From Variovorax sp. J22P240 (GTDB taxonomy: Bacteria; Pseudomonadota; Gammaproteobacteria; Burkholderiales; Burkholderiaceae_C): DNA of 64,000 bases. The stretch covers positions 177,667 to 241,666 of the forward strand of contig NZ_JASZYR010000007.1 in assembly GCF_030316855.1 (NCBI RefSeq). The letters are read 5' to 3'. Under the pieces are notes generated by a model. The model did no database searches. It was not told the origin of the DNA and saw only the letters and a list, made by a program, of their open reading frames with translations. The translations under genes were made by a program, and so were the position numbers. Of the stretch, positions 1 to 8,260 are shown piece by piece (position 1 is the stretch's first letter; every line of letters starts with the position of its first letter).

Positions 1-212
1 TCATGGCACCGGCCGCCACGCCCGCCGAGATCGTGACCACGCTGAACCAGGCGATCGACAGCATCCTGGCCGAGAAGGAAGTCCGTTCCCGGCTGGACGA
101 GATGAGTCTCGACGTGGTCGGCGGCCCGCCGACGAAGGTGACCGAACTCATCAAGAACGATTCCGCCAAGTGGAAGAAGGTGATCGACGACGCCGGTATC
201 AAGGTCGACTGA
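1..212 (+). CDS. Bug-family (TctC-like) periplasmic binding protein, C-terminal part
   Basis: Only the last 70 or so residues lie in the window; the reading frame is open from the left edge and stops at TGA 210-212. The visible part contains APAATPAEIV and a C-terminal segment with KNDSAKWKKVIDDAGIKVD, the usual end of Bug/TctC substrate-binding proteins (KW..V...AGI). These periplasmic proteins bind carboxylates or amides for tripartite tricarboxylate-type uptake or signalling. pxpA starts 24 bases downstream, so it probably belongs to the same transcript and may deliver 5-oxoproline or a related cyclic amide. The family call is firm; the ligand is inferred from context. Confidence 0.85.
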   Translation, partial: MAPAATPAEIVTTLNQAIDSILAEKEVRSRLDEMSLDVVGGPPTKVTELIKNDSAKWKKVIDDAGIKVD

Positions 213-236
213 ATCCTGGCACCGGCAAGCACCACC

Positions 237-1013
237 ATGGACTTGAACAGCGATCTCGGCGAGAGCCTGGGGGCCTGGCGCATGGGCGACGACGACGCCA
301 TGCTGGCCATCGTGAGCAGCGCCAACGTGGCCTGCGGTTTCCATGCCGGCGACTCGGCCGGCATCCTGCAGACCTTGCGCCGCGCGGCCGAGCATGGCGT
401 GGTCGTCGGCGCGCACGTGTCCTACCCCGACCTGGCCGGCTTCGGCCGGCGCCACATGGACGTGGCCAGCGCCGACCTGATGGCCGACGTGATCTACCAG
501 ATCGGTGCACTCCAGGGGCTGGCCACCGCGGCGGGTACCAGGGTGCGCTACGTCAAGCCGCACGGCGCGCTCTACAACACGATCGCCCATGACGAGCGGC
601 AAGCGCGCGACGTGATCGCTGCGATCCATGCCATCGATCCCAGCCTGTACCTCGTCGGGCTCGCCGGCTCGCCCTTGCTGGACTGGGCGCAGGCCAGCGG
701 CTTGCGCACCGTGGCCGAGGCTTTTGCCGACCGCGCCTACACGCCGCAAGGCACGCTGGTCTCGCGGCGCGAGAAGGGCGCTGTCCTGCACGACGCGCAC
801 GAAGTGGCGGCGCGCATGCTGCGCCTGGCGACCGAGGGTGTCGTCACGGCCATCGACGGCAGCACGGTGCGCATCGAGGCCGAATCGCTTTGCGTGCATG
901 GGGACAGCCCCGGCGCAGTCCAGATGGCGCGGGAAGTGCGCGCGCTGCTCGAGCGCTCGGGTGTGCGCGTGCAGTCCTTTGTCGATGCGGCGCCTTCGGA
1001 GGCACTGCGATGA
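237..1013 (+). CDS. pxpA: 5-oxoprolinase subunit PxpA (LamB/YcsF family)
   Basis: 258 residues, the normal length for the family. It starts with the MDLNSDLGE signature and carries NVACGFHAGD (residues 30-39) and KPHGALYN (107-114), the conserved blocks of LamB/YcsF proteins. PxpA acts with PxpB and PxpC to open 5-oxoproline to glutamate at the expense of ATP in the cytoplasm. The stop codon overlaps the start of the fused pxpBC gene (ATGA at 1010-1013), so the two are translationally coupled. The biotin carboxylase gene further down suggests a biotin-dependent variant of this chemistry. Confidence 0.93.
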   Translation: MDLNSDLGESLGAWRMGDDDAMLAIVSSANVACGFHAGDSAGILQTLRRAAEHGVVVGAHVSYPDLAGFGRRHMDVASADLMADVIYQIGALQGLATAAGTRVRYVKPHGALYNTIAHDERQARDVIAAIHAIDPSLYLVGLAGSPLLDWAQASGLRTVAEAFADRAYTPQGTLVSRREKGAVLHDAHEVAARMLRLATEGVVTAIDGSTVRIEAESLCVHGDSPGAVQMAREVRALLERSGVRVQSFVDAAPSEALR

Positions 1014-2596
1014 TGCGCTTTCTTCCGGTCAACCTCGATGCCATGCTGGTCGAACTCGACGACCTGCCGCAGACCCTGGCGCTCCTGGCTTCACTGCAGG
1101 CGGAGCCCATCGATGGCATCGAGGAATTGGTGCCGGCCGCGCGCACACTGCTCGTTCGCCATCGCCCCGCGAAGCTATCGCAGGCGGCGCTGGTCGAGCG
1201 CATCGGCGCGCGCAGCCTCACGGCGCAGGTCGAGCGCGCGGCCACGCTGATCGAGATTCCCGTCGACTACACCGGTGAAGACCTCGACGAGGTCGCGCAG
1301 ATGCTGGGCCTCTCGCGTGACGAGGTGATCCGTCGTCACACGGCGAGCGAATACACCGTCGCCTTCACCGGCTTTGCACCGGGCTTTGCCTACCTGAGCG
1401 GCGGCGATCCGAACCTGAACGTGCCGCGTCGCACCACACCGCGCACGCGCATCCCGGCCGGTGCGGTGGGGCTGGCGGGACCTTTCAGCGGCGTCTATCC
1501 GCAGGCGAGCCCGGGCGGCTGGCAGATCATTGGCGTGACGGCCACGCCAATGTGGGACCTGGGGCGCGAGGTGCCGGCGCTGCTGCAACCGGGATTCCGC
1601 GTTCGCTTCATCGACATGGCCAGTCGGCCCGCGCGCCCGTCGGCCGCGTTGGCAACCCAGCCGCCCGCAGCATCCATCACTGTCGAGCCCCATGGCGCTG
1701 CGCTGGAGATCCGCAGTACCGGACTGCAGGCCCTGTTCCAGGACACGGGCCGCACTGGTCGGGCGGGGCAGGGCGTGTCGGCTTCGGGGGCGGTGGACCA
1801 GGGGGCATTGCGCGCGGCCAACAGGCTGGTCGGCAATGCCAGCGATATGGCCTGCGTGGAGATTGCCTACGGCGGCTTCGAGTTCGTCTGCCGCGGCGAA
1901 GCGGTGGTGGCCTTCACCGGTGCCGATGCACCCCTTGTCATCACCAGCGCCGGTGGTGCGTCCTGGTCCGCGCCTGGCTACCAGGCGATCGCGCTGTCCG
2001 ACGGCGACAGCCTCATGCTGGGCCAGCCGCACGCGGGCATGCGCTCGTACCTCGCGGTGCGCGGCGGGTTCGCCATCGCGCCGGTGCTCGGCAGTTGCTC
2101 GACCGACACGCTGGCCCGTGTCGGGCCGGCAGCCATTGCAACCGGTGACGTGTTGCCCATACGTTCGGTGGTGCGCGGCGCCATCGTGGGCCTGCACGAG
2201 CAGCCGCCCGCCGACCTGCCCACGATGGACGAGACCATCACGCTCGACGTGGTGATGGGCCCGCGCACTGACTGGTTCACGCCCGAGGCGGTGGCGCTGC
2301 TGTCCAGCCAGGTGTGGAAGGTCACGCCGCAGTCCAACCGCGTCGGCCTGCGCTTGGCCGGCGAACAGCCATTGACCCGCGCCAACGCAGCCGAGTTGCC
2401 CAGCGAAGGGACAACCCTCGGCGCCTTGCAGGTGCCGCCGAGCGGGCAGCCCGTGCTGTTCATGGCAGACCACCCGCTCACGGGCGGCTACCCGGTGATC
2501 GGCGCCGTTGCCAGCTACCACCTCGACCTCGCCGGGCAGGTTCCCATCGGCGCCAGCCTGCGCTTCAACCCCATCCACCCATTCGGTACCCCATGA
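1010..2596 (+). CDS. pxpBC: Fused 5-oxoprolinase subunits B and C / allophanate hydrolase-type carboxyltransferase (AHS1-AHS2)
   Basis: 528 residues from ATG 1010 (a second ATG follows directly at 1013). An open frame runs further upstream, but the ATGA overlap with pxpA marks the real start. Residues 1-210 are the AHS1/PxpB domain with the conserved block FTGFAPGFAYLSGGDP (119-134) and PRTRIPAGAV; residues 225-520 are the AHS2/PxpC domain with RTGRAGQGVSASGAVDQGAL (248-267). E. coli and Bacillus encode these as separate proteins; the fused form is the arrangement of urea carboxylase-type carboxyltransferases. The next gene also starts in an ATGA overlap (2593-2596). Family assignment is strong; whether the substrate is 5-oxoproline or another amide is inferred. 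Confidence 0.9.
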   Translation: MMRFLPVNLDAMLVELDDLPQTLALLASLQAEPIDGIEELVPAARTLLVRHRPAKLSQAALVERIGARSLTAQVERAATLIEIPVDYTGEDLDEVAQMLGLSRDEVIRRHTASEYTVAFTGFAPGFAYLSGGDPNLNVPRRTTPRTRIPAGAVGLAGPFSGVYPQASPGGWQIIGVTATPMWDLGREVPALLQPGFRVRFIDMASRPARPSAALATQPPAASITVEPHGAALEIRSTGLQALFQDTGRTGRAGQGVSASGAVDQGALRAANRLVGNASDMACVEIAYGGFEFVCRGEAVVAFTGADAPLVITSAGGASWSAPGYQAIALSDGDSLMLGQPHAGMRSYLAVRGGFAIAPVLGSCSTDTLARVGPAAIATGDVLPIRSVVRGAIVGLHEQPPADLPTMDETITLDVVMGPRTDWFTPEAVALLSSQVWKVTPQSNRVGLRLAGEQPLTRANAAELPSEGTTLGALQVPPSGQPVLFMADHPLTGGYPVIGAVASYHLDLAGQVPIGASLRFNPIHPFGTP

Positions 2597-4329
2597 AAAA
2601 AGTCCTGATTGCCAATCGCGGCGAGATCGCCGTGCGCATCGTGCGCGCCTGCGCAGATTACGGCGTGAAGTCGGTCGCCGTGTATGCCGACGCCGACCTG
2701 GACGCGTTGCACGTGCGCATGGCCGATGAGGCCTATGGCCTGGACGGCCAGCGCCCCGCCGACACCTACCTGAACATCGACAAGCTGTTGGCCGTGGCGG
2801 CGCGCAGCGGCGCCGACGCTGTGCACCCGGGCTACGGCTTCCTGTCGGAGAACGCAGGCTTTGCGCGCGCCGTCATCGCGGCCGGTCTCGCCTGGATCGG
2901 CCCGCCGCCAGAGGCCATCGATGCGCTGGGGGACAAGGTGCAGGCGCGCAAGATCGCCCTGGAGGTCGGGGCGCCGCTGGTCGCGGGCACGCCCGGACCG
3001 GTGAACGACGCGCGGGAAGTGCTCGCCTTCGCCGAACAGCACGGTCTGCCCATTGCCATCAAGGCCGCCTTCGGTGGAGGAGGGCGCGGTCTCAAGGTGG
3101 CCTGGCGCATGGATGAGGTGGCCGACCTTTACGAATCGGCGGTGCGCGAGGCTGTCACCGCCTTCGGCCGCGGCGAGTGTTTTGTCGAGCAGTTCCTCGA
3201 CCGGCCGCGCCACATCGAGGCGCAAGTGATCGCCGACACCCACGGCCACGTGGTGGTGCTCGGCACGCGCGACTGCTCGCTGCAGCGGCGCAACCAGAAG
3301 CTGGTCGAAGAGGCGCCTGCGCCCTTCCTGACCGACGAGCAGCGCGCGCGCATCCACCAGTCGGCGCGCGACGTGTGCGCCAGGGCCGGCTATGTCGGCG
3401 CCGGGACCGTGGAGTTCTTGCTCAGCGGCACGGGCGCGATCTCGTTCCTCGAGGTCAACACCCGCCTGCAGGTTGAGCACCCCGTGACCGAGGAAACCTC
3501 GGGCATCGACCTGGTGGTGGAGCAACTTCGGGTGGCCGATGGCCTGCCGCTGTCGATTTCCGACACGCCGGTGCCGCGTGGCCACGCCTTCGAGTTTCGG
3601 ATCAACGCCGAAGACGTGGGCCGCGGCTTTCTGCCGACGCCCGGCCAGGTGCGCCGGTTCGAGGCGCCTTCGGGCCCAGGCGTGCGCGTGGACACCGGCG
3701 TGCTGTCGGGTTCCGTGGTGCCCGGCACTTTCGACTCGCTGATGGCCAAGCTCATCGTCACTGGCGCAACGCGCGCGCAGGCCATTGCCCGCGCGCGGCG
3801 GGCGCTCAAGGAATTCCGGATCGAGGGCGTGGCCTCGGTGCTGCCGTTCCACCGCGCGGTGATGGAGCAGCCGGACTTCACATCGGCCGATGCGTTCAAG
3901 GTGCATACGCGCTGGATCGAGACCGACTTCGCCAACATTCTGGCCGCCGCCGTGCGCAGCGAGTTGCCCGCGCCCGATCCAGCCCTGGTGCGCACCGTGA
4001 TCGAGATCGACGGGCGCCGCATGGCGCTTGGGCTCCCGACCGAACTTCTGCGCGGCTTGCAGTCCATGGCGGGCGGTTCTGCATCGCCGGCCGCGGCGCA
4101 AACACCGGTGGCTGCAGACCCCGCATCGGTTGCCGCACCGATCGCCGGAACGCTGCAATCGTGGAAGGTGGCCGACGGCGACACTGTCGCCCAGGGCGAC
4201 GCCATCGCGACGATGGAGGCCATGAAGATGGAAATGCTGGTGCCGGCCCATCGCGCAGGGCGCATTGCGCTGAAGGCTGAGCAAGGGGCTTATCTGCTCG
4301 CGGGGGCAGCGGTTGCCGAGATCCATTGA
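2593..4329 (+). CDS. Biotin carboxylase with C-terminal biotin carboxyl carrier domain
   Basis: 578 residues from ATG 2593, which overlaps the pxpBC stop; the start MKKVLIANRGEIAVRI is the canonical biotin carboxylase N-terminus. The ATP-grasp glycine loop AFGGGGRGLK and the EVNTRLQVEHPVTE block are present, so the carboxylase half (about residues 1-445) looks intact. The C-terminal 75 residues form a biotinyl domain with AMKMEM; the biotin-accepting lysine is K545. The enzyme would carboxylate biotin with ATP and bicarbonate, and the AHS1-AHS2 protein next door would be the carboxyltransferase. It is shorter than methylcrotonyl- or propionyl-CoA carboxylase alpha subunits. Its context resembles urea carboxylase split in two, plus PxpA. 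Confidence 0.9.
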   Translation: MKKVLIANRGEIAVRIVRACADYGVKSVAVYADADLDALHVRMADEAYGLDGQRPADTYLNIDKLLAVAARSGADAVHPGYGFLSENAGFARAVIAAGLAWIGPPPEAIDALGDKVQARKIALEVGAPLVAGTPGPVNDAREVLAFAEQHGLPIAIKAAFGGGGRGLKVAWRMDEVADLYESAVREAVTAFGRGECFVEQFLDRPRHIEAQVIADTHGHVVVLGTRDCSLQRRNQKLVEEAPAPFLTDEQRARIHQSARDVCARAGYVGAGTVEFLLSGTGAISFLEVNTRLQVEHPVTEETSGIDLVVEQLRVADGLPLSISDTPVPRGHAFEFRINAEDVGRGFLPTPGQVRRFEAPSGPGVRVDTGVLSGSVVPGTFDSLMAKLIVTGATRAQAIARARRALKEFRIEGVASVLPFHRAVMEQPDFTSADAFKVHTRWIETDFANILAAAVRSELPAPDPALVRTVIEIDGRRMALGLPTELLRGLQSMAGGSASPAAAQTPVAADPASVAAPIAGTLQSWKVADGDTVAQGDAIATMEAMKMEMLVPAHRAGRIALKAEQGAYLLAGAAVAEIH

Positions 4330-4359
4330 TCGACGGCGCCGGGTGCGGCCGAAGACGGA

Positions 4360-4487
4360 AGCCCACGAATCGTTGACGAGATCTCGATCAGTGATCGTCC
4401 GGCCGCGGTTGAAGATCAGGCGGTGCCTGGTCACTGGGAATGCGACATGCTGTTCGGAAGCTCCAACAGCCAGATCGCAGCCTTGGT
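4360..4487 (+). pseudogene. IS30-family transposase fragment
   Basis: In one forward frame the sequence reads RIVDEISISDRP, AAVEDQAVPGHWECD and MLFGSSNSQIAALV, which matches the start of the catalytic region of IS30-family transposases (ERPAEVEDRAVPGHWEGDL type). The frame has no start and loses similarity sharply after position about 4487, where an unrelated reverse-strand hydrolase fragment begins. This is an insertion-sequence scar without visible terminal repeats. The first D of the DDE triad appears to be in HWECD. Confidence 0.7.
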
Positions 4488-4694
4488 CCATGGTGCCTCG
4501 AAAGCGATTGAGCAGCAGCAGGGGCGCGCCAGTTTCGGCCCCGATGACGCGATACGCAATCTCCTGCCCGTCGACATTCATGCGCAGCGTGGGAGCGGTG
4601 GTGGTGGGCGAGCTGGGCCCCGCCGCGCCGGCAGGCGGCACCATGAGCTCAAGAGGCCGAGCACTGCGGCCATGGAGAGCTTGAAGGCCTTCAT
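4488..4694 (-). pseudogene. N-terminal fragment of a secreted alpha/beta hydrolase
   Basis: On the reverse strand ATG 4694 opens MKAFKLSMAAVLGLL, a signal-peptide start. A shift of one frame near 4650 then leads to NVDGQEIAYRVIGAETGAP and LLLLNRFRGTMD, the typical first strand and oxyanion region of an alpha/beta hydrolase. Similarity stops right after GTMD, exactly where the IS30 fragment ends, so the remainder of about 220 residues has been lost. It lies just downstream of an intact hydrolase transcribed in the same direction. Broken by both a frameshift and truncation. Confidence 0.6.
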
Positions 4695-4717
4695 GATTGG
4701 CCCCGGACGCGCGGAGA

Positions 4718-5539
4718 TCAGTCCTTGATGAACGCGAGCAGGTCGGCGTTGATCACGTCGGGGTGCGTCGCGCACATGCCATGCGGCAGGCGGGGATAGA
4801 CCTTGAGCTTGGCGCCTTTCACCAGTTCGGCCGACACCAGCCCCGAAGCGCCGATCGGCACGATCTGGTCGTCGTCCCCGTGCATGACGAAGGTCGGCAC
4901 GTCGATCTTCTTCAGGTCTTCGGTGAAGTCGGTTTCCGAAAACGCCTTGACGCAGTCGTAGTGCGCCTTGATGCCGCCCATCATCCCCTGCAGCCACCAG
5001 TGCTGGCGGATGCCTTCGGAGATCTTGGCCCCGGGGCGGTTGTAGCCGTAGAAGGGCAGGGTGATGTCGCGGTAGAACTCGGCGCGGTTGCCGGCGACGC
5101 CCGCGCGGATGCCGTCGAACACGTCGATCGGCAGGCCGCCCGGGTTGGCCTCTGACTTGACCATGATCGGCGGCACGGCGCCGATCAGCACGGCCTTGGC
5201 GACGCGCTTCGTGCCGTGGCGTCCGAGGTAGCGCGCCACTTCGCCGCCGCCGGTGGAGTGCCCGACGTGGATCGCGTCCTTCAGGTCCAGCGCGGCGGTG
5301 AGCGCGGCGAGGTCGTCGGCGTAGGTGTCCATCTCGTTGCCGGTCCACGTCTGGGTCGAGCGGCCGTGGCCGCGCCGGTCGTGCGCGATCACGCGGTAGC
5401 CCTGCGCCAGGAAGAACAGCATCTGGTTGTCCCAGTCGTCGGCCGACAGCGGCCAGCCGTGGGAGAAGACGATCGGCTGGCCTTGGCCCCAGTCCTTGTA
5501 GAAGATCTCTGTGCCGTCCTTGGTCGTGATCGTGCTCAT
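4718..5539 (-). CDS. Alpha/beta hydrolase, non-heme chloroperoxidase/arylesterase type
   Basis: 273 residues from ATG 5539 (MSTITTKDGTEIFYKDWGQG). Nucleophile elbow GHSTGGG with Ser96, acidic residue in HGDDDQIVP (about 220-228) and His253 in PHGM give a complete Ser-Asp-His triad; SHGWPL supplies the oxyanion region. The family acts on small esters and can show cofactor-free perhydrolase activity. No signal peptide, so cytoplasmic. It is a close paralogue, of identical length, of the gene at 7268-8089; the pair brackets an SMP-30-like gene and a membrane protein gene on the same strand. The natural substrate cannot be told from sequence. Confidence 0.9.
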   Translation of the reverse strand: MSTITTKDGTEIFYKDWGQGQPIVFSHGWPLSADDWDNQMLFFLAQGYRVIAHDRRGHGRSTQTWTGNEMDTYADDLAALTAALDLKDAIHVGHSTGGGEVARYLGRHGTKRVAKAVLIGAVPPIMVKSEANPGGLPIDVFDGIRAGVAGNRAEFYRDITLPFYGYNRPGAKISEGIRQHWWLQGMMGGIKAHYDCVKAFSETDFTEDLKKIDVPTFVMHGDDDQIVPIGASGLVSAELVKGAKLKVYPRLPHGMCATHPDVINADLLAFIKD

Positions 5540-5646
5540 GATGTTCCTTTCCAATGGTGTGTCGCCGCGCGAAAGCCTCTTGGACGCCGCGCGCGGATTC
5601 GGCGGCCGAGGCGGGGAAATCGGTTTCGCTTTCAAGCCACGCGCGG

Positions 5647-6732
5647 TCAGTGCATGGCGCCGGGGATCCTGAAGCGGACCAGGTTCCACCGGGTCACCCG
5701 CTCTTCCCACTCGTCGCCCTCGGCAGCGGTCAGCGGCAAGGCCAGGTTGGTGACCACCATCCAGTCGCCCTGCACGGCGGTGGTGGCGGGAAACAGCAGG
5801 CCTCGCGGCGCACCGTCATGGCCGATGCCTTCGAATTCGCCGGCACGAACCAGGGTCCGGCCCTTTTCGTCCAGTCCGAGCACGACGTCCGCCTGGTTGG
5901 ACGCGATCCACAGAAGTCCCTTGTAGAACAGCAGGCCGTCGGCGCCGAACACGCTTTCCGCGACGATCTCGATAGCGCCGGTCGAAGGCTTCAAGCGCAG
6001 CAGCCGGCCGTCTCCGGCGTTGTTGACGTAGAGGGCGCTCTCGTCGGTATTGAAGGCCAGCCCGTTGGCGCCGAAGGGCAAGGCGCCGGCAGTGGCCAGC
6101 AGCGGATCTCGCGACAGCACCTGCAGCGCGCATGGTGCGCAACTCGTCGCTCGCTCGATGCGGTAGATCGCGCCCTGGAACGAGTCGGAGATGTAGAGGT
6201 TGCGCGCCTTGTCGAAGACCATGCCGTTGGGTGCCGCGAAGCCGCTCGACCCGAAGGTGATGACGTCCTTGCTGCCGTCGGGGTTCGAGATCGATCTCGG
6301 CGACGGTGCAGGCGGCGTCAGCGCCTTGAACTCGACCAGGTCCTCGACCGGAGTCGAGGCGGTGAAGTCGGCGTCGATGCGCTGCAGCTTCGACGCACCG
6401 AAGTTCAGGATGTAGAGCTTGCCGTCGGCATACTCGATGCCGGTCAGGGGGGTGGCCCCGAAGCTCTTCTGGGCCAGCAGCCGACCCTCCTGCGAGTAGC
6501 GAAGAATTTGGTTGTTGCGCGCCGCCTCGGGCATGCGCGCATCGAAGGTCGCGACGTAGATCTCACGGGTCACTGGGTTGGAGGCCAGTCCTTCGGGATG
6601 GCGGACGTTGTCGGGAAGGCTGATGAACGGCTCCACCCTGATGCGGACCGGACCCTGATCGGCCGCCTGCGCCACGCCGGCCAAGCCGAGCAGCACCAGG
6701 GCGGATGCAAGGAAGCAGCTGAACGGGTTCAT
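5647..6732 (-). CDS. Secreted SMP-30/gluconolactonase-like beta-propeller protein
   Basis: 361 residues starting MNPFSCFLASALVLLGLAG with a signal peptide that ends near AQA (residue 23), so periplasmic or secreted. The body shows repeated propeller blades (for example HPEGLASNPVTREIYVATFD, APNGMVFDKARNLYISDS, GANGLAFNTDESALYVNNA), typical of SMP-30/NHL six-bladed propellers that hydrolyse lactones or bind metal. Start ATG 6732 overlaps the stop of the upstream membrane-protein gene by 4 bases. The pairing with esterase-like hydrolases suggests ester or lactone processing, but the substrate is unknown. Confidence 0.8.
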   Translation of the reverse strand: MNPFSCFLASALVLLGLAGVAQAADQGPVRIRVEPFISLPDNVRHPEGLASNPVTREIYVATFDARMPEAARNNQILRYSQEGRLLAQKSFGATPLTGIEYADGKLYILNFGASKLQRIDADFTASTPVEDLVEFKALTPPAPSPRSISNPDGSKDVITFGSSGFAAPNGMVFDKARNLYISDSFQGAIYRIERATSCAPCALQVLSRDPLLATAGALPFGANGLAFNTDESALYVNNAGDGRLLRLKPSTGAIEIVAESVFGADGLLFYKGLLWIASNQADVVLGLDEKGRTLVRAGEFEGIGHDGAPRGLLFPATTAVQGDWMVVTNLALPLTAAEGDEWEERVTRWNLVRFRIPGAMH

Positions 6733-7250
6733 GGCTGTGCACCCTGCCCGGCCGGCATCGAGGCTTGCGAGCGAAGTCCGAAGAGGCGGCGAACCTGCAA
6801 GGCGGCCCCGGCGACGAACAGGACGAAGCAGGCTCCGACGGCTTTCTGTAGGGCCGGATCCTCGGGGCCGGAGAACAAGGGGGCACCGAGTGGCAAGCGG
6901 GTGAAGGTCTCGGTCAGTCCCGGAATCATGTGGAAGAACAAGGTTGCGCTGTAGCCGACGGTCGCCACGTAGGGCGAGGCGTTGCCGAAGACGCGCCGCC
7001 TTGTCGCCAGCCCTGCGAGCCCCAGCACCAGCAGCGTGACAACGCCCAGCGCGTGCGGCTTGCCAAAGCCGCCATGCTGGAAGATGCCGAAGCCGGTGAG
7101 ACAGGTCAGCACCGTGGTCCAGACGTAGACGCGCCCGAGCCCCGTGGCGGGCGAGATCTCAAGATGGCGCACGAGCGCAAGTACGCCCGATGCCAGCGCC
7201 ACGAGGCTGATGGCCGTGTGGATCGCGCCCAGGGATGTCAGTCCAAGCAT
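6729..7250 (-). CDS. Small integral membrane protein of unknown function
   Basis: 173 residues from ATG 7250 (MLGLTSLGAIHTAISLVALA), preceded by an AAGGAGAAC ribosome site. Four or five hydrophobic segments are visible (about residues 6-28, 43-55, 65-85, 92-112 and 135-155), with an RRR turn after residue 82. The pattern resembles DUF2306-like small membrane proteins, but I do not recognise the family with certainty. It lies between hydrolase 7268-8089 (17 bases upstream) and the SMP-30-like gene (4-base overlap), so it is part of that operon. Confidence 0.75.
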   Translation of the reverse strand: MLGLTSLGAIHTAISLVALASGVLALVRHLEISPATGLGRVYVWTTVLTCLTGFGIFQHGGFGKPHALGVVTLLVLGLAGLATRRRVFGNASPYVATVGYSATLFFHMIPGLTETFTRLPLGAPLFSGPEDPALQKAVGACFVLFVAGAALQVRRLFGLRSQASMPAGQGAQP

Positions 7251-7267
7251 GGTGTTCTCCTTTGAGT

Positions 7268-8089
7268 TCAGTCTTCCAAGAAAGCCAGGAGGTCGGCATT
7301 GACCCGATCTGCCTGGGTCGTGCAAATGCCGTGCGAGCCGCCCGCGTACACCTTGAGCGTCGAGTTGCGGACGCGCTTCGATGCTGCCGAGGCGGAAGCG
7401 ACGAAGGGCACGATCTGATCGTCGTCGCCGTGAATGAACAGCGTCGGTACATTGAACTTCCTGAGGTCGTCGTTAAAGTCCGTCTCCGAGAAGGCCTCGA
7501 TGCAGTCGTATTCGGGCCGGATGCCGCCCCGCATGCCAAGCAGGCAGAACGAATCGATCACCCCTTGCGAAGGCGTCGCGCCGGGCCGGTTGTAGCCGTG
7601 GAACGCCATGGCGAGATCCTGGAAGAACTGCGGTCGGTCGGTCGCAACGCCGGCCCGGATGCCGTCGAACACGTCGATCGGCAGCCCCTCCGGGTTCGCG
7701 GCCGTCTTCAGCATGAGCGGAGGCACCGCACCGATAAGCACGATCCGCCCGATCCGCCGGGTGCCGTGGCGGCCGACGTAGCGGGCCACCTCGCCGCCTC
7801 CGGTCGAGTGTCCGACCAAGGCGGCGGACTTCAGGTCGAGTGCTTCGATCAAGGTCGAGAGGTCGTCCGCGAAGGTGTTCATGTCGTGGCCGCCCGCCGG
7901 CTGGTCCGAGCGCCCGTGCCCGCGGCGGTCGTGCGCGATCACGCGGTAGCCGTTGTGCAGCAGGAACAGCATCTGCGCGTCCCAGGCATCCGCGTCGAGC
8001 GGCCAGCCATGGGAGAACACGACGGGCCGGCCAGTGCCCCAGTCCTTGTAGAAGATCCTCGTTCCGTCCCGGGAAGTGACGTAGCTCAT
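7268..8089 (-). CDS. Alpha/beta hydrolase, second paralogue (chloroperoxidase/arylesterase type)
   Basis: 273 residues from ATG 8089 (MSYVTSRDGTRIFYKDWGTG). The much longer open frame upstream runs antisense through the divergent regulator gene and is not part of the protein. Same architecture and residue numbering as the paralogue at 4718-5539: Ser96 in GHSTGGG, acidic residue in HGDDDQIVP, His253 in SHGI. It is the first gene of a leftward operon (hydrolase, membrane protein, SMP-30-like protein, then the second hydrolase after a 107-base gap). The 171-base divergent region to the regulator at 8261 holds a candidate operator. Confidence 0.9.
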   Translation of the reverse strand: MSYVTSRDGTRIFYKDWGTGRPVVFSHGWPLDADAWDAQMLFLLHNGYRVIAHDRRGHGRSDQPAGGHDMNTFADDLSTLIEALDLKSAALVGHSTGGGEVARYVGRHGTRRIGRIVLIGAVPPLMLKTAANPEGLPIDVFDGIRAGVATDRPQFFQDLAMAFHGYNRPGATPSQGVIDSFCLLGMRGGIRPEYDCIEAFSETDFNDDLRKFNVPTLFIHGDDDQIVPFVASASAASKRVRNSTLKVYAGGSHGICTTQADRVNADLLAFLED

Positions 8090-8167
8090 GGCGTGCTCCT
8101 GATCCAGCGGGCGATGGCGCAAAGGTACCGGCGCACCTCCTGGGTGTCCCGGATGCGCGCTGGCGAA

Positions 8168-8185
8168 ACCTGAAAACACCTGAAA
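8168..8185. promoter_or_regulatory. Tandem direct repeat ACCTGAAA, 10-bp period
   Basis: ACCTGAAA occurs at 8168-8175 and 8178-8185, exactly one helical turn apart, in the intergenic region between the divergent hydrolase operon and the winged-helix regulator. OmpR-type winged-helix proteins usually bind tandem direct repeats with this spacing, and the regulator starting at 8261 has such a domain. Binding is inferred. Confidence 0.45.
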
Positions 8186-8260
8186 CCTTGTGCATTCACC
8201 CCGGGCACCAACGCCCCTTAAACTCCGCCCACCCGGCTGCGCAGCCCCGCCTCTTTTAGG

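Noticed and set aside
1175..2578. Long reverse open frame through pxpBC
   Set aside because: Antisense to a gene with clear family motifs; its product has the Arg/His/Gly-rich composition expected from the complement of high-GC coding DNA.
2515..4644. 709-codon reverse open frame through the biotin carboxylase gene
   Set aside because: Mostly an antisense shadow; only its first part (base 4488 upward) has real similarity and is reported as a hydrolase fragment.
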